DNA of 64,000 nt from an uncultured Synechococcaceae cyanobacterium (lineage in GTDB: Bacteria; Cyanobacteriota; Cyanobacteriia; PCC-6307; Cyanobiaceae), in assembly GCA_902634405.1 (NCBI GenBank), contig CACPJY010000008.1:1-64000 (forward strand). The letters run 5' to 3'. This document shows, piece after piece, positions 37,052-46,463 of this stretch (position 1 is its first letter; every line of letters begins with the position of its first letter). Under the pieces are notes generated by a model. That model was not told the origin of the DNA. It searched no databases and saw only the letters and a list, made by a program, of their open reading frames with translations. Both the position numbers and the translations under genes were made by a program.

Positions 37052-38722
37052 TTATGGTTGATCGGTTAAAGCTCCTGTACTTGCACTGCTAACTAATCTT
37101 GCATATTTACCAAGAATTCCAGTTTTATATCGAGGTAATGGCCTGACCCATTTCGAACGTCTATCTTTTAGCTCTATATCGTCTACTTTAAGTTCTATTA
37201 GTTGTTTATTAGCATCAATTGTGACTAGGTCTCCTTCTTTGACTAAACCAATATTTCCTCCAACTGCTGCCTCTGGTGAAATATGACCCACTACAAGGCC
37301 ATACGTTCCACCACTAAAGCGACCATCAGTAATTAATGCGACTTTGTCTCCTAGACCTTGTCCAACGATCGCTGATGTTGGGGCTAACATTTCCCTCATT
37401 CCAGGACCTCCTATTGGTCCTTCATGTCTAATGATAACGACATCTCCTTCTTTGATCTGGTTTTTAAGAATTGCTGATAGACAAGACTCTTCGCTTTCAA
37501 AGATTCTTGCAGGCCCTGTTATTGAGGGGGTTTTAATTCCGCTAATTTTTGCAACGCATCCATCGATAGCAAGGTTTCCTTTAAGAATTGCCAGATGTCC
37601 TTGCTTATATAGAGGATTAGTAAGTGATCTAATTACAGTTTGATTAGAGGGTGGAGTAGATGGGACATTTTTAAGTAATTCGTGAACAGTCTTACCTTCA
37701 ATGTTCATGCAATCACCATGTATCAACCCTTCATTTAGGAGTAGTTTCATTACCTGGGGAATTCCACCAGCCTTGTGAAGATCAACAGTGACAAAGTTTC
37801 CACTAGGCTTTAGATCACATATGACTGGAACTCTTTTTCGTATACGTTCGAAGTCGTCAATATTTAGTCCAACACCTGCAGTCCTAGCTATCGCAAGTAA
37901 GTGAAGAACTGCGTTGGTAGACCCGCCAACTGCCATGATTACACTTATTGCATTCTCAAAAGCTTTCTTTGAGAGTAGGTCTAGAGGCCTAATGTTTTCT
38001 TTGATTGCTTGTACAAGCACTGCGGCACTTTTAGCGGCGTTCTCTGATTTTTCTCTATCTTCTGCCGCCATTGTGGAGCTGTATGGCAGGCTTAGTCCCA
38101 TTGTCTCAATGGCCGCAGACATTGTATTTGCAGTAAACATTCCTCCACAGCTACCTGCTCCAGGGCATGCATTCTTCTCAACTTCTAGAAGTTCTTCCTC
38201 ACTAATCTTTCCACTGGTTACTTGGCCAACTGCTTCAAATGCACTTACGACAGTTAAGTCAGAATTTCCCAATTTACCAGGTTTTATTGTTCCTCCGTAG
38301 ACGAAAACACTGGGAATATTCATTCTTGCCATGGCAATCATGGCTCCAGGCATATTCTTATCACAGCCTCCTATAGCTAAAACCCCATCCATGCTTTGTC
38401 CATTGCAAGCTGTCTCAATAGCATCTGCAATTACCTCTCGAGAAACAAGAGAGTATTTCATGCCTTCAGTGCCCATTGAGATACCATCACTTACGGTGAT
38501 AGTCCCAAAGATTTGAGGCATCGCACCGGCATCTTTTGCGGCTTTTTCTGCGGTGAGGGCTAAGTCATTTAGGCCAACGTTACATGGTGTGATGGTGCTG
38601 TAACCATTTGCTATCCCAATAATTGGCTTATTAAAGTCATTATCATCAAAACCAACCGCTCTTAGCATTGCCCGGTTAGGTGAGCGTTGTATCCCTTGAG
38701 TAATAGCACTAGATCTGAGCAT
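37052..38722 (-). CDS. ilvD: Dihydroxy-acid dehydratase
   Basis: Iron-sulfur dehydratase of branched-chain amino acid and pantothenate synthesis. Cluster and active-site cysteines lie in [24 protein letters not shown] and [16 protein letters not shown]; the C-terminal [19 protein letters not shown] is also diagnostic. At 556 residues it is full length, with an ATG start. Confidence 0.97.
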   Translation of the reverse strand: MLRSSAITQGIQRSPNRAMLRAVGFDDNDFNKPIIGIANGYSTITPCNVGLNDLALTAEKAAKDAGAMPQIFGTITVSDGISMGTEGMKYSLVSREVIADAIETACNGQSMDGVLAIGGCDKNMPGAMIAMARMNIPSVFVYGGTIKPGKLGNSDLTVVSAFEAVGQVTSGKISEEELLEVEKNACPGAGSCGGMFTANTMSAAIETMGLSLPYSSTMAAEDREKSENAAKSAAVLVQAIKENIRPLDLLSKKAFENAISVIMAVGGSTNAVLHLLAIARTAGVGLNIDDFERIRKRVPVICDLKPSGNFVTVDLHKAGGIPQVMKLLLNEGLIHGDCMNIEGKTVHELLKNVPSTPPSNQTVIRSLTNPLYKQGHLAILKGNLAIDGCVAKISGIKTPSITGPARIFESEESCLSAILKNQIKEGDVVIIRHEGPIGGPGMREMLAPTSAIVGQGLGDKVALITDGRFSGGTYGLVVGHISPEAAVGGNIGLVKEGDLVTIDANKQLIELKVDDIELKDRRSKWVRPLPRYKTGILGKYARLVSSASTGALTDQP

Positions 38723-38766
38723 TGTTTTAAGTCCAATCTTTTGAGTAAGTAATCAAAGTTTTGGGC

Positions 38767-39066
38767 TTAATTTTTTGCCCCTAGTTCTTCAAGTTGTTTT
38801 CGCACATCTGCGATAGCAGCATTCAGTTGTTCTACCCTTTCTTCTAATTGTTCACTTGTTTCAGCTTGCATTAAAGGGTTGTTCGCCTCAATTGCTTCTG
38901 ACCCATCTTGCATTCGAGGTGCATAAAGCATTGCCCGCTGCTTTCTGGTTTGTTGTCTTCTCTCGGCTTCAGAAAATAACCACCAAGCAAGCCCTGCTGC
39001 GCCAAGCACAGCTCCGCTTATTAAGGAAGACAGGGTCCCCCCTGGTGACTCACGATATTGACTCAT
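38767..39066 (-). CDS. Small membrane-anchored coiled-coil protein, unknown function
   Basis: A 99-residue protein with one hydrophobic segment (about residues 13-31, SLISGAVLGAAGLAWWLFS), a basic stretch after it (RRQQTRKQR) and a C-terminal heptad helix (LEERVEQLNAAIADVRKQLEEL, about 73-95). This layout fits a membrane-attached scaffold or tether. It lies 25 bases after the phosphoribosyltransferase-like gene on the same strand and 44 bases before ilvD, so it is probably co-transcribed with both. Confidence 0.68.
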   Translation of the reverse strand: MSQYRESPGGTLSSLISGAVLGAAGLAWWLFSEAERRQQTRKQRAMLYAPRMQDGSEAIEANNPLMQAETSEQLEERVEQLNAAIADVRKQLEELGAKN

Positions 39067-39090
39067 GGGTGCTAAAGCATCCTCCTAATC

Positions 39091-39708
39091 CTAATTCGGG
39101 GGAGCGATTCTGGGGCTAAGACGTTGAATTGGGTTGCCAATTCCTGGAATTATCTCATTTTTCTCATTTATTTTTTCATCAATGCATGCGCAATGAATAG
39201 TGAGGTCAGGTATAGATTCACCGATGTTTTTAAGCCCATTATGAGAAGAAACTATTGTGATTACTCTGAGGCGATTTGACTCAACATTTCTTTTTTGAAG
39301 GAGCTGAAGGAATTTCAATATCCTTTCACCACTAGCGATTTGATCAATGAACATAATTATTCCAGCATTGCTTTCTATATGATCAGGAACTGTGCCCAAG
39401 CATAGTTCAGCATTTGGGATAACTTTTCTTGCTCCTTGCCAGATTTCTATACCTGCTGGAAGTATTGGCAGAGCTATTAGGGGTACATTTGCTTCAATCA
39501 CGGCACCTTCCGTTTTTCCATGAAGAGTCCAAATTTCTTCTTTTCTAAAAGGAAGCCACTCTCTTAATGATTCATAGGTAATCCATCTGCCTAGCTCTTC
39601 TAATGCAGTTGCATAAAGTGGAGGGGGTGTTGAATGGTTGCGAAGGATTGTCAGCCAATGAGCTATTAATGGATGAGGAGGAACTATTACTTTTAGAGTA
39701 ATTGCCAT
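39091..39708 (-). CDS. Uracil phosphoribosyltransferase homologue with degenerate active site
   Basis: A 205-residue protein clearly related to Upp along its length: VPPHPLIAHWLTILRN at the start, LGRWITYES, ALPILPAGIEIWQGA, and TASID-like HCACIDEKINEKNEIIPGIG at the end. However, the PRPP loop that reads DPMLATGGS in Upp is here DQIASGERI, the PILRAG arginine is proline (PILPAG), the MYRNEETLEP segment is missing, and the uracil loop GDAGD is replaced by GNPIQ. Full UPRTase activity is unlikely; a binding or regulatory role is more plausible. It is often annotated simply as upp. Confidence 0.75.
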   Translation of the reverse strand: MAITLKVIVPPHPLIAHWLTILRNHSTPPPLYATALEELGRWITYESLREWLPFRKEEIWTLHGKTEGAVIEANVPLIALPILPAGIEIWQGARKVIPNAELCLGTVPDHIESNAGIIMFIDQIASGERILKFLQLLQKRNVESNRLRVITIVSSHNGLKNIGESIPDLTIHCACIDEKINEKNEIIPGIGNPIQRLSPRIAPPN

Positions 39709-39737
39709 GAAATTGTTTAGGCTTTTATTGCCATAAC

Positions 39738-40295
39738 GTGACTCCTCTCAAGTTACTTCCTATTCGTCACTTCTTTACTGACATGTTTAGTACTTCATTT
39801 TTTGCCTATAGTTTTCATCGGATATTTAGTGTCGTTCTTTTAATTATTGGATTACTCTTGTTTCCTTTAGAAGGTAGTGCAATTACCCCTCCAGAGATTC
39901 GCAGTCAAGATTCCCAGGAAATAACACAAGATATGCATAACCAAGATTTGCATGGTTATGAATTCATTAAGGCTGATTTGAGGGGGGTTAATCTTAGCGC
40001 TTCCGATTTACGTGGAGCAGTATTTAATAACAGTCAACTTCAAGAGGCAAATCTAAAAGAAGCTGATATGGAAGACGTGGTTGCTTTTGCCAGTCTCTTT
40101 CATCAAGCAGATTTAAGAGGTGCAAATTTGACGAATGCACTTTTAATGGAGAGTGAATTCGAAGATGCTTTGATAGATAATGTTGACTTTACTAATGCTG
40201 TAATTAACCGTTCAGAGCAAAAACAATTGTGCACAAGAGCTTCTGGGACTAATCCAGCTAGTGGTGTGGATACTCGTGAAAGCCTTGGTTGCTGA
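39738..40295 (+). CDS. Exported pentapeptide-repeat protein
   Basis: A 185-residue protein with an N-terminal signal segment (about 22-48, ending SVVLLIIGLLLFPLEGSA) and about ten tandem A(D/N)LXX pentapeptides between residues 75 and 157 (ADLRGVNLSASDLRGAVF, ADLRGANLTNALL), which fold as a right-handed quadrilateral beta-helix. Two cysteines (CTRAS and the terminal GC) may form a disulfide. It is probably a thylakoid-lumen or periplasmic protein; related lumenal proteins exist in plants and cyanobacteria, with no defined role. The start is a GTG at 39738 or an ATG at 39783. Confidence 0.82.
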   Translation: MTPLKLLPIRHFFTDMFSTSFFAYSFHRIFSVVLLIIGLLLFPLEGSAITPPEIRSQDSQEITQDMHNQDLHGYEFIKADLRGVNLSASDLRGAVFNNSQLQEANLKEADMEDVVAFASLFHQADLRGANLTNALLMESEFEDALIDNVDFTNAVINRSEQKQLCTRASGTNPASGVDTRESLGC

Positions 40296-40324
40296 TTTGA
40301 TGATTTTTTTTATTAATTTGAACG

Positions 40325-41365
40325 ATGACTAAACGACTTCCCGTAACAATTCTGACAGGGTTTCTTGGAGCTGGTAAAACAACAGTTCTTCGTCATTTGC
40401 TTACCAACGGAACGAAGCGACTTGCTGTAATTGTTAATGAATTTGGCAGTGTCGGAATAGATGGGGCTCTGGTTCGAGATTGTCAGTTCTGTCCTGATGA
40501 GGAAATTGAGGATCGCTTGGTTGAACTTAATAACGGTTGTCTTTGTTGCACAGTCCAAGAGGAATTCCTTCCAACAATGGAAAATTTATTGACGCGCGCA
40601 GAGCAACTTGATGGAATTGTTATAGAAACTAGTGGATTAGCTTTGCCTAGACCATTAATTCAGGCTCTTTCTTGGCCAGATCTTCGCTCAAAAATCCACC
40701 TAAATGGAGTTATAACTCTGGTGGATGGAGAAGCTCTAGCGAAAGGAAGTCCTGTTGGCGATATTGCATTATTAGAATCTCAGCGTGAAGATGATCCAAG
40801 CCTTGATCACATGACACCAATAAATGAGCTATTTAGAGATCAACTTGCATCTGCTGACTTGGTTTTGATCAGTAGATCTGATTTGATTTCATCTTCTGAT
40901 TTATCAATATTAAAGATTGACCTGACAGATCAAGTTCGAGAAGGAACACCGTTAATACCAATAATGCATGGTCAAATTGATCCTGAAGTTGTGCTTGGCT
41001 TAGATAATTGTTCACAGGAATTTCATTCCTCTCATGATGATCATCATGAGCACAGTCATGTGCAGGCTATTGCTGAGAGTGTTCAGCTAGAAGGTGAGTT
41101 TGAAAGATCAGATCTTGAAGAGTTTTTGAAGAGAATTGTTGTTCAACATCAAGTGATTCGTCTGAAAGGGTTTTGTTGGTTACCTGGAAAGTCAATACCC
41201 TTGCAGTTGCAGATGGTTGGCCCAAGATTGAACAGTTGGTTTGAAGATGTTTCAAAGGAAAGTTTCTCGCCAAAAAACGTTGGAATTAACTTGGTTTTAA
41301 TAAGCTTGAAACCAGGTGCTTCAATTGCTATTAAAGAAAGCTTAGAACATATTTTAAATAAGTAG
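40325..41365 (+). CDS. CobW/COG0523 metal-chaperone GTPase
   Basis: A 346-residue G3E-family GTPase. Walker A GFLGAGKTT (12-20), the metal site GCLCCTV with Cys72, Cys74 and Cys75, ETSGLALP, and the base-specificity SRSD follow the family order. A His/Asp-rich loop (HDDHHEHSHVQ) at about 238-248 suggests zinc or cobalt handling. The C-terminal CobW_C domain (about 250-345) is present. The likely role is insertion or delivery of zinc or cobalt; the target is unknown. I saw no Zur box just upstream. Confidence 0.88.
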   Translation: MTKRLPVTILTGFLGAGKTTVLRHLLTNGTKRLAVIVNEFGSVGIDGALVRDCQFCPDEEIEDRLVELNNGCLCCTVQEEFLPTMENLLTRAEQLDGIVIETSGLALPRPLIQALSWPDLRSKIHLNGVITLVDGEALAKGSPVGDIALLESQREDDPSLDHMTPINELFRDQLASADLVLISRSDLISSSDLSILKIDLTDQVREGTPLIPIMHGQIDPEVVLGLDNCSQEFHSSHDDHHEHSHVQAIAESVQLEGEFERSDLEEFLKRIVVQHQVIRLKGFCWLPGKSIPLQLQMVGPRLNSWFEDVSKESFSPKNVGINLVLISLKPGASIAIKESLEHILNK

Positions 41366-41480
41366 GCTATCCAAAATCTTAATTTCCAGGAGAAGATATT
41401 TATTCTTGACTTTTCAAAGCTTATTCAATTAAATATTTTGATTGATTCTATGTTCAAAAAACTACTTTTATCGTATGAGG

Positions 41481-41506
41481 ATTCTAGAAAGCATGCTTTC
41501 TAGAAT
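41481..41506. repeat. Perfect 26-bp palindrome at a convergent gene end
   Basis: Stem 41481-41491 pairs with 41496-41506 over 11 bp around a CATG centre, so the whole 26 bases read the same on both strands. It covers the last codons and stop (41484-41486) of the 171-residue minus-strand gene and faces the end of the CobW gene. There is no long T-run on either side, so it is at best an atypical bidirectional terminator. Confidence 0.5.
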
Positions 41507-41999
41507 TTAATTGGGTGTTTATAACTCGTCGCAAATTGACCCCTGCTTCCATAGAGGCTGAAAGAAGATTAGCTTGTTGAGATTTGTCTAGCCCATCCCA
41601 GAAAGCATTAAATAAATCAAAAGAAGCTGTACTTGCTCCAAGAACACTTAATACGGAAATAGGAAAATTCAACCAAGGGAAAACTAAAAGTATGATTCCA
41701 AGTAATGCACTAATAGCGAAACCGCTTTTTGCTGAATCATAGAGGCTTTGAATAATCATTTTCAACTGCATCTTTCTCGAAATTGAGCCTCTATTAAAAA
41801 GAGCCTCAGTTCGCAATGCAGCTAATAGAGCTTGATAGGTTGAATGAATAGCTATGCCACTGAGGGTTGAACGAGCAAGTACCTTTCTATTGCTGAGGTT
41901 AGAATTATTGAGATTGCTTTTAATTGAACGAATAGTGCCTATTGCTGCCACCTCTAGGCCGGCTTTAGGGATTTTGAATGGATTCCTTTCTCTTTTCAT
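41484..41999 (-). CDS. Uncharacterised protein with hydrophobic hairpin
   Basis: A 171-residue protein. A soluble, basic N-terminal half of about 90 residues is followed by a hydrophobic region (GFAISALLGIILLVFPWLNFPISVLSVLGAS, about 94-124) that would make one long or two short membrane helices, and then a helical tail. No motif is recognised. It stands alone between the CobW gene (convergent) and the zinc-ribbon gene (divergent). The coding end lies inside the 26-bp palindrome. Confidence 0.58.
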   Translation of the reverse strand: MKRERNPFKIPKAGLEVAAIGTIRSIKSNLNNSNLSNRKVLARSTLSGIAIHSTYQALLAALRTEALFNRGSISRKMQLKMIIQSLYDSAKSGFAISALLGIILLVFPWLNFPISVLSVLGASTASFDLFNAFWDGLDKSQQANLLSASMEAGVNLRRVINTQLNSRKHAF

Positions 42000-42169
42000 A
42001 TGGCATAGGCTACCTAATATTTTATGGGATAGATATTTAATTTCAGATTTTCTTTGAAAAAGATCTAGCAGCTTTCTTCAAGAAATCGTATCTTTGTTCA
42101 GTGACTACTTATTGTTTGCAACGGTTTGATCTTTTAGTCCAATCAAATAGAAAGCTCTGACTCCTTAAA

Positions 42170-42481
42170 GTGTTTCAGAGAAGTCAACAATTACCTCAAT
42201 GGGGTTGTGCGAAAATGCTTTTTCAGCGATTCTTAGGTCGCTTGGATAATATTGCTAACCTATTTCAAGCTCTTTTGTGCCTAAATTCTTTTGTGAATCC
42301 TTTGAATAGAGCTAAAAAAGCCACTATTAATTCTGTAAGGACATGCTTTCCTGAGGTAGAGCAAGCTTGCGCTCAATGTGGAGGTAATGGACATATGAGG
42401 ACTTCTCCTAATAGTTATCACACTTGTCTAGCTTGTTTAGGAAGAGGCCTTGCTCCATTAAATGAACCTACCTCAGCTTAA
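42170..42481 (+). CDS. Small protein with DnaJ-type CXXCXGXG zinc motifs
   Basis: A 103-residue protein whose C-terminal part carries two half-sites like those of the DnaJ central zinc finger: CAQCGGNGH at about 71-79 and CLACLGRG at about 89-96. One complete zinc site (two CXXC pairs) could form. The N-terminal half is helical and hydrophobic. Similar one-finger DnaJ-like proteins in plastids and cyanobacteria work in thiol or assembly chaperoning; that role is inference. The start is a GTG at 42170, or possibly the ATG at 42215. Confidence 0.68.
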   Translation: MFQRSQQLPQWGCAKMLFQRFLGRLDNIANLFQALLCLNSFVNPLNRAKKATINSVRTCFPEVEQACAQCGGNGHMRTSPNSYHTCLACLGRGLAPLNEPTSA

Positions 42482-42602
42482 GATTCCAACTAGAGTTTCA
42501 TTGTTCCATCTTGCGAAGATAATTCTTTGATTCTTGCAAACTTTAAGAATCCAAGTTTTACTTTCATTAATCTTAGATAGTTTTAATTTTTCATTTTAGA
42601 AA

Positions 42603-42875
42603 GTGCCAGTTTTTCAAGCACGAGTTTTGGTAAGTCTTCGTCCTTCGGTTCTTGACCCCGCAGGTGAAGCGGCTAAAGAAGCCTCTAAAAGATTAGGGAT
42701 TGAAGGGGTTGAGAAATTGCGTATTGGAAAATCTATTGATTTAGAGCTTCAAGCGCCAGATGAAGGTGAGGCTCGTCGCAGACTAGAAATTCTTAGTGAC
42801 AGACTTCTTTCTAATCCTGTGATTGAGGATTGGAATCTTCAGATTAATCAAAAAGCCAACCCTCAATCTTTCTGA
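42603..42875 (+). CDS. purS: Phosphoribosylformylglycinamidine synthase subunit PurS
   Basis: The 90-residue small subunit that bridges PurL and PurQ in the FGAM synthase complex of purine synthesis. [24 protein letters not shown] and [15 protein letters not shown] are typical. It starts at a GTG at 42603 (a shorter start is not available) and precedes purQ by seven bases. purL is not in the window. Confidence 0.95.
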   Translation: MPVFQARVLVSLRPSVLDPAGEAAKEASKRLGIEGVEKLRIGKSIDLELQAPDEGEARRRLEILSDRLLSNPVIEDWNLQINQKANPQSF

Positions 42876-42882
42876 CAAGCTA

Positions 42883-43536
42883 ATGACTATAGGAGTAGTT
42901 GTTTTCCCCGGTTCCAATTGTGATAGAGATGTTCGTTGGGCTGCTGAAGGATGTCTAGGAATCTCTACTAAGTTTCTTTGGCATGAGACTACTGATCTCA
43001 ATGGTCTTGATGCAGTAGTTCTACCAGGTGGATTTAGTTACGGAGACTATCTGCGTTGTGGTGCTATCGCTCGTTTTTCTCCGGTTCTTCAATCTTTAGT
43101 TGAATTTGTGAATAAAGGTGGAAAAGTTCTTGGAATTTGCAATGGTTTTCAGATTCTTACTGAACTTGGACTTTTGCCAGGAGCCCTTACAAGGAATCAA
43201 GATTTGCATTTTATCTGTGAAAATACAGATTTGGTAGTTACTAGTCCTAGAAAACCTTGGTTTAAGTCATTTTCTGTAGGTGATTCGATTACTTTGCCTA
43301 TTGCGCATGGTGAGGGTAGGTACCAATGCAGTAAAGAAACACTTTTAAGGCTTCAGGATGATGAATGTATCGTGTTGCAATATTTAGATAATCCAAATGG
43401 ATCGGTTTTTGATATTGCTGGCATTACTAATAAAAAAGGTAATGTAATGGGACTAATGCCTCATCCAGAGCGTGCTTGTGACCCATTAATAGGAGGAGTC
43501 CATGGTCGTGAAATCATTTCAGCTCTTATGGGCTAA
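42883..43536 (+). CDS. purQ: Phosphoribosylformylglycinamidine synthase subunit PurQ
   Basis: The glutaminase subunit of FGAM synthase. The frame is open from 42823, but the ATG at 42883 gives [15 protein letters not shown] and 217 residues, the standard form. The class I amidotransferase triad is visible: Cys in [11 protein letters not shown], and His and Glu in MPHPERA. It is co-transcribed with purS and ends before a strong bidirectional hairpin. Confidence 0.96.
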   Translation: MTIGVVVFPGSNCDRDVRWAAEGCLGISTKFLWHETTDLNGLDAVVLPGGFSYGDYLRCGAIARFSPVLQSLVEFVNKGGKVLGICNGFQILTELGLLPGALTRNQDLHFICENTDLVVTSPRKPWFKSFSVGDSITLPIAHGEGRYQCSKETLLRLQDDECIVLQYLDNPNGSVFDIAGITNKKGNVMGLMPHPERACDPLIGGVHGREIISALMG

Positions 43537-43650
43537 ATCGATGGTGAATATCAAATATGCTTGATTATTTTAATTTAAAAGTTACATATTTAATATTTTA
43601 AAGGAAATTAAATACTTTAGTAAATGCCTCAATATTAAATAAAATTCAAA

Positions 43651-43703
43651 AACAATACAGAGGGGATCTGTATAAACAGATCCCCTCTGTATTGTTTTTT
43701 TTT
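43651..43703. terminator. Bidirectional terminator between purQ and fba
   Basis: A perfect 21-bp stem (43651-43671 with 43676-43696) around an ATAA loop, followed on the plus strand by nine Ts (43695-43703). On the minus strand the hairpin is followed by a T-rich stretch. It ends purQ and fba transcripts, and the T-tract runs into the fba stop codon (TTA at 43702-43704 on the plus strand). This is the clearest terminator in the window. Confidence 0.92.
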
Positions 43704-44775
43704 AAGCAGTAACGGCTGCCTTTGGATCAAGGGTGCCTTTAGCATATAAATCTGCAAAATAATTCGTACTTTGCTGTTTTATTTTGCTTGCTTGTCCAGC
43801 ACACCAGAATTGTTGATATCTATCTAAGCAAACTTGCTTCATGTACTTTCTTGCAGGCTTATTGAAGTGTCTTGGGTCGAAATTGGTTGGGTCAGCTGCA
43901 GCAGCTTCGCGAACAGCAGCTGTAAATGCCAATCTGTTATCAGTATCAATGTTGACTTTACGAACACCATTGCGGATACCTTCTTGAATCTCTTCAACAG
44001 GTACTCCATATGTTTCAGGAATAGCTCCTCCAAACTTGTTGATCATGTCAAGCCATTCCTGAGGAACAGAACTTGAACCATGCATTACAAGATGAGTGTT
44101 TGGAAGTGCTTTGTGAATTTCCGCAATTCTGCTTATTGCTAGAACTTCTCCAGTTGGTTTGCGTGTGAATTTGTAAGCCCCGTGACTTGTTCCTATTGCG
44201 ATAGCAAGGGCATCTACCTTAGTTTTAGCAACAAAGTCCGCAGCTTCTGCTGGATCAGTAAGAAGCATGTCTTTGGAAAGCTCACCTTCAAAGCCATGTC
44301 CGTCTTCAGCTTCGCCTTTGCCCGTTTCAAGTGAGCCAAGGCAGCCCAGTTCACCTTCAACGCTTACACCTACAGAATGAGCAAAGTCAACGACTGTTTT
44401 CGTTACATTTACGTTGTAGTCATAACTTGCTGGAGTCTTAGCATCAGCTTCTAATGAACCATCCATCATTACTGATGTAAAGCCATTTATTGCAGCTGAA
44501 TAGCAAGTAGAGGGCTCATTTCCATGATCCTGATGCATTACAACAGGAATGTTTGGATAAGTTTCCGTAGCTGCAATGATTAGGTGGCGAAGGAAAATTT
44601 CTCCTGCGTAACTACGTGCTCCTCTTGAGGCCTGAAGAATTACTGGACTATCAGTCTCAGCAGCAGCCTCCATGATTGCTTGAACCTGCTCGAGGTTGTT
44701 TACATTGAATGCTGGAATGCCATATCCATTTTCTGCGGCATGGTCAAGTAGAAGCCTTAGCGGAACAAGCGCCAT
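43702..44775 (-). CDS. fba: Fructose-bisphosphate aldolase, class II
   Basis: Zinc-dependent aldolase of the Calvin cycle and glycolysis, acting on fructose- and sedoheptulose-bisphosphate (CbbA type). [11 protein letters not shown] carries zinc ligand and catalytic residues; [12 protein letters not shown] and VMHGSSSVP are the other active-site segments, and [13 protein letters not shown] is typical of the CbbA group. It is 357 residues with an ATG and a GGAG about ten bases upstream. Direct repeats lie in its leader. Confidence 0.96.
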   Translation of the reverse strand: MALVPLRLLLDHAAENGYGIPAFNVNNLEQVQAIMEAAAETDSPVILQASRGARSYAGEIFLRHLIIAATETYPNIPVVMHQDHGNEPSTCYSAAINGFTSVMMDGSLEADAKTPASYDYNVNVTKTVVDFAHSVGVSVEGELGCLGSLETGKGEAEDGHGFEGELSKDMLLTDPAEAADFVAKTKVDALAIAIGTSHGAYKFTRKPTGEVLAISRIAEIHKALPNTHLVMHGSSSVPQEWLDMINKFGGAIPETYGVPVEEIQEGIRNGVRKVNIDTDNRLAFTAAVREAAAADPTNFDPRHFNKPARKYMKQVCLDRYQQFWCAGQASKIKQQSTNYFADLYAKGTLDPKAAVTA

Positions 44776-45108
44776 TGATTTCTCCGAAGGGTCAATTAGG
44801 CCAAGCTAATAAAAGACTTAGGCCAAGGGAGAAGGACTTTAAAAGATGGAGGTATGAAATGTCACGTGTGAATTTTCATAGATGGGGGGGATTTGTATCT
44901 GAATATTCCTTAGCGGCAGCTAATTTGCTCGATATAAAGCATTTCAATTAGGGGTGAAAATTACATGAACAAAGCCCTTGGGACGCTTCTTGATCTTCCC
45001 AATCCATTGCTATGAAAGCTTTTTTGCCTACTTCAAGGCCTATAACTAATCTGGCTGTATTTTCTTAAACCTCAAATTTTATGCTTGGTATCTGATTTGT
45101 ATAGGAAA
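44776..45108. other. 333-bp gap upstream of fba
   Basis: No credible gene: the only ORFs are short, and the 243-base plus-strand frame at 44709-44951 is mostly the shadow of fba. The part near fba holds its leader with the TTAGGCCAAG repeats and a possible minus-strand -10 (TTTATAT, about 44932-44938). The remainder shows nothing I can name. Confidence 0.55.
44796..44827. promoter_or_regulatory. Direct repeats TTAGGCCAAG in the fba leader
   Basis: Two identical 10-mers at 44796-44805 and 44818-44827, spaced 22 bp start to start, about two helical turns. They lie 21-52 bp before the fba ATG (reading CTTGGCCTAA in the fba direction). The phasing suits a DNA-binding dimer or tandem sites; an RNA-level role is also possible because the region is probably transcribed. 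Confidence 0.42.
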
Positions 45109-46218
45109 TTAACCAATAAAGATTCTTTGTGAGTTAGTAGAAGACTCTTTAATGCTTTCACATACTTTTTGACTTGTTAAGGCTTCTCTCAGCCCTGGGA
45201 TCACTGGATTGCTTTTTCTGATACTTTCAGCCCACCAACTTTGTAATCTCGCAACGGGAGCTATTCGGCCATCACTCCAGGTTTTATCGAAATGCAGATC
45301 TTCGTCTGGAAAAATGTTTTCTACTTTCCCCCCTGCTTTTGTTAGCCATAAGCCAAATCCATGAACGTAATCTTTTAGATTATTACTGCCAAGTAAGAGA
45401 GTCCCTTCGCTCCCATATATTTCCAGCCAGCAACCTCTACCTTCCCTTGCTACAGCTGAGAGTGTTAATTGGACAGGGATTAGAGAATTCGTCTCCTCAT
45501 TCAAAAGTTGTAGATGAGACAATGCAACATCTTCACTTGTTACTTTTTCGTTTTGTCCAGTTAAAGGATTTAGACGTTCTTTAATTGAAGTTGAAATAAG
45601 ACCATTTAGGTTTTTTGTTGGCCCAAAAAACCAATGCAAAATATCAATTGCGTGGGTTCCAAGTGCTCCTAGTACTCCTCCACCCTCTGAAACTTGAGAG
45701 TACCAATTCCAGGGTCTTAAAGCGTTAGCTCGACTACCCATCAACCAATCAAATTTAACTAACCAAGGATCTCCAACTACCCTTTGCGTTAAAAGTCTCT
45801 TTGTCTGCATAAAAAGTGGAACAGCTCGATATTCAAAATCGACAGCAACACTCAAATTGTTTTTTATAGCAATGCGCTGTAATTCAGCAATTTGCTCACA
45901 ATTCAACGCAACAGGTTTCTCCAGTAATAGATGTTTTTGAGCTTCTAGAGCCTGTTTGGCAAGTTCAAATCTAGGGCCAGGTGGTGTAGCAATAATCACT
46001 CCTTCGATGTTTTTGTCTGCTAGAAGCTCTTTCCATTTTGTATGTCCTAAAAGATTGTTTTTCTTGCACGCTTCTTCTAGGCGCTCTGAGCGTGGGTGCC
46101 ATAAGACAGATGCATCTATAGATGGGTTCGAATTAATAGCTGGGAGGTGAACTGCTTCACCAAAACCTAGGCCAGCAATCCCAACACCAAGAACCTTTGA
46201 ACGCAAATTTGAATTCAT
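45109..46218 (-). CDS. Gfo/Idh/MocA-family oxidoreductase
   Basis: A 369-residue NAD(P)-dependent dehydrogenase counted from the ATG at 46218. The Rossmann start is VGIAGLGFGEAVHLPAI; LEKPVALN is the family's EKP motif and holds the catalytic lysine; GGVLGALGTHAIDILHWFFG is the substrate-domain motif. The sugar or inositol substrate cannot be deduced. It starts within the stop of the upstream 82-residue gene (ATGA at 46215-46218), so the two are coupled. Confidence 0.88.
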   Translation of the reverse strand: MNSNLRSKVLGVGIAGLGFGEAVHLPAINSNPSIDASVLWHPRSERLEEACKKNNLLGHTKWKELLADKNIEGVIIATPPGPRFELAKQALEAQKHLLLEKPVALNCEQIAELQRIAIKNNLSVAVDFEYRAVPLFMQTKRLLTQRVVGDPWLVKFDWLMGSRANALRPWNWYSQVSEGGGVLGALGTHAIDILHWFFGPTKNLNGLISTSIKERLNPLTGQNEKVTSEDVALSHLQLLNEETNSLIPVQLTLSAVAREGRGCWLEIYGSEGTLLLGSNNLKDYVHGFGLWLTKAGGKVENIFPDEDLHFDKTWSDGRIAPVARLQSWWAESIRKSNPVIPGLREALTSQKVCESIKESSTNSQRIFIG

Positions 46219-46463
46219 GAAATCAAGGTCTCCGAGCAAACTTCTTTAATTATTGAATTTATAAGGGCATCCTCTCCTTGTGATTGGTATTTGGCATTCA
46301 TTAATTGAATTGTCTCTCTAACTTGTTTTAATGTGATCAATTTGTCTCCTATGGATAAAGAAGCTTCTTTTAGGACGATCTTTTTATTGGAAGATGGAAT
46401 GAATCGAGCCTCAATTGAGAATATATTAGTTTCGTTTTCTAAAAAAATTCGTTTATGCCTCAT
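46215..46463 (-). CDS. Small uncharacterised protein coupled to the oxidoreductase
   Basis: An 82-residue protein with a beta-rich N-terminal half (KRIFLENETNIFSIEARFIPSS) and a helical C-terminal half (LKQVRETIQLMNAKYQSQGEDALINSII). No family is recognised and no membrane segment is seen. Its stop overlaps the start of the Gfo/Idh/MocA gene by four bases. Confidence 0.6.
   Translation of the reverse strand: MRHKRIFLENETNIFSIEARFIPSSNKKIVLKEASLSIGDKLITLKQVRETIQLMNAKYQSQGEDALINSIIKEVCSETLIS

Noticed and set aside
37914-38300. 128-codon plus-strand ORF inside ilvD
   Set aside because: It lies fully antisense to a strongly supported ilvD and its product is low in recognisable motifs; shadow frame.
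40270-40325. Zur-type zinc box upstream of the CobW gene
   Set aside because: The gap has TGATTTGATGA but not the TGATAATNATTATCA-like dyad; too weak to call.
44965-45015. 16-codon ORF with a GGGG-type Shine-Dalgarno (MNKALGTLLDLPNPLL)
   Set aside because: No plus-strand gene follows that it could lead into and no membrane or other feature is seen; probably chance.
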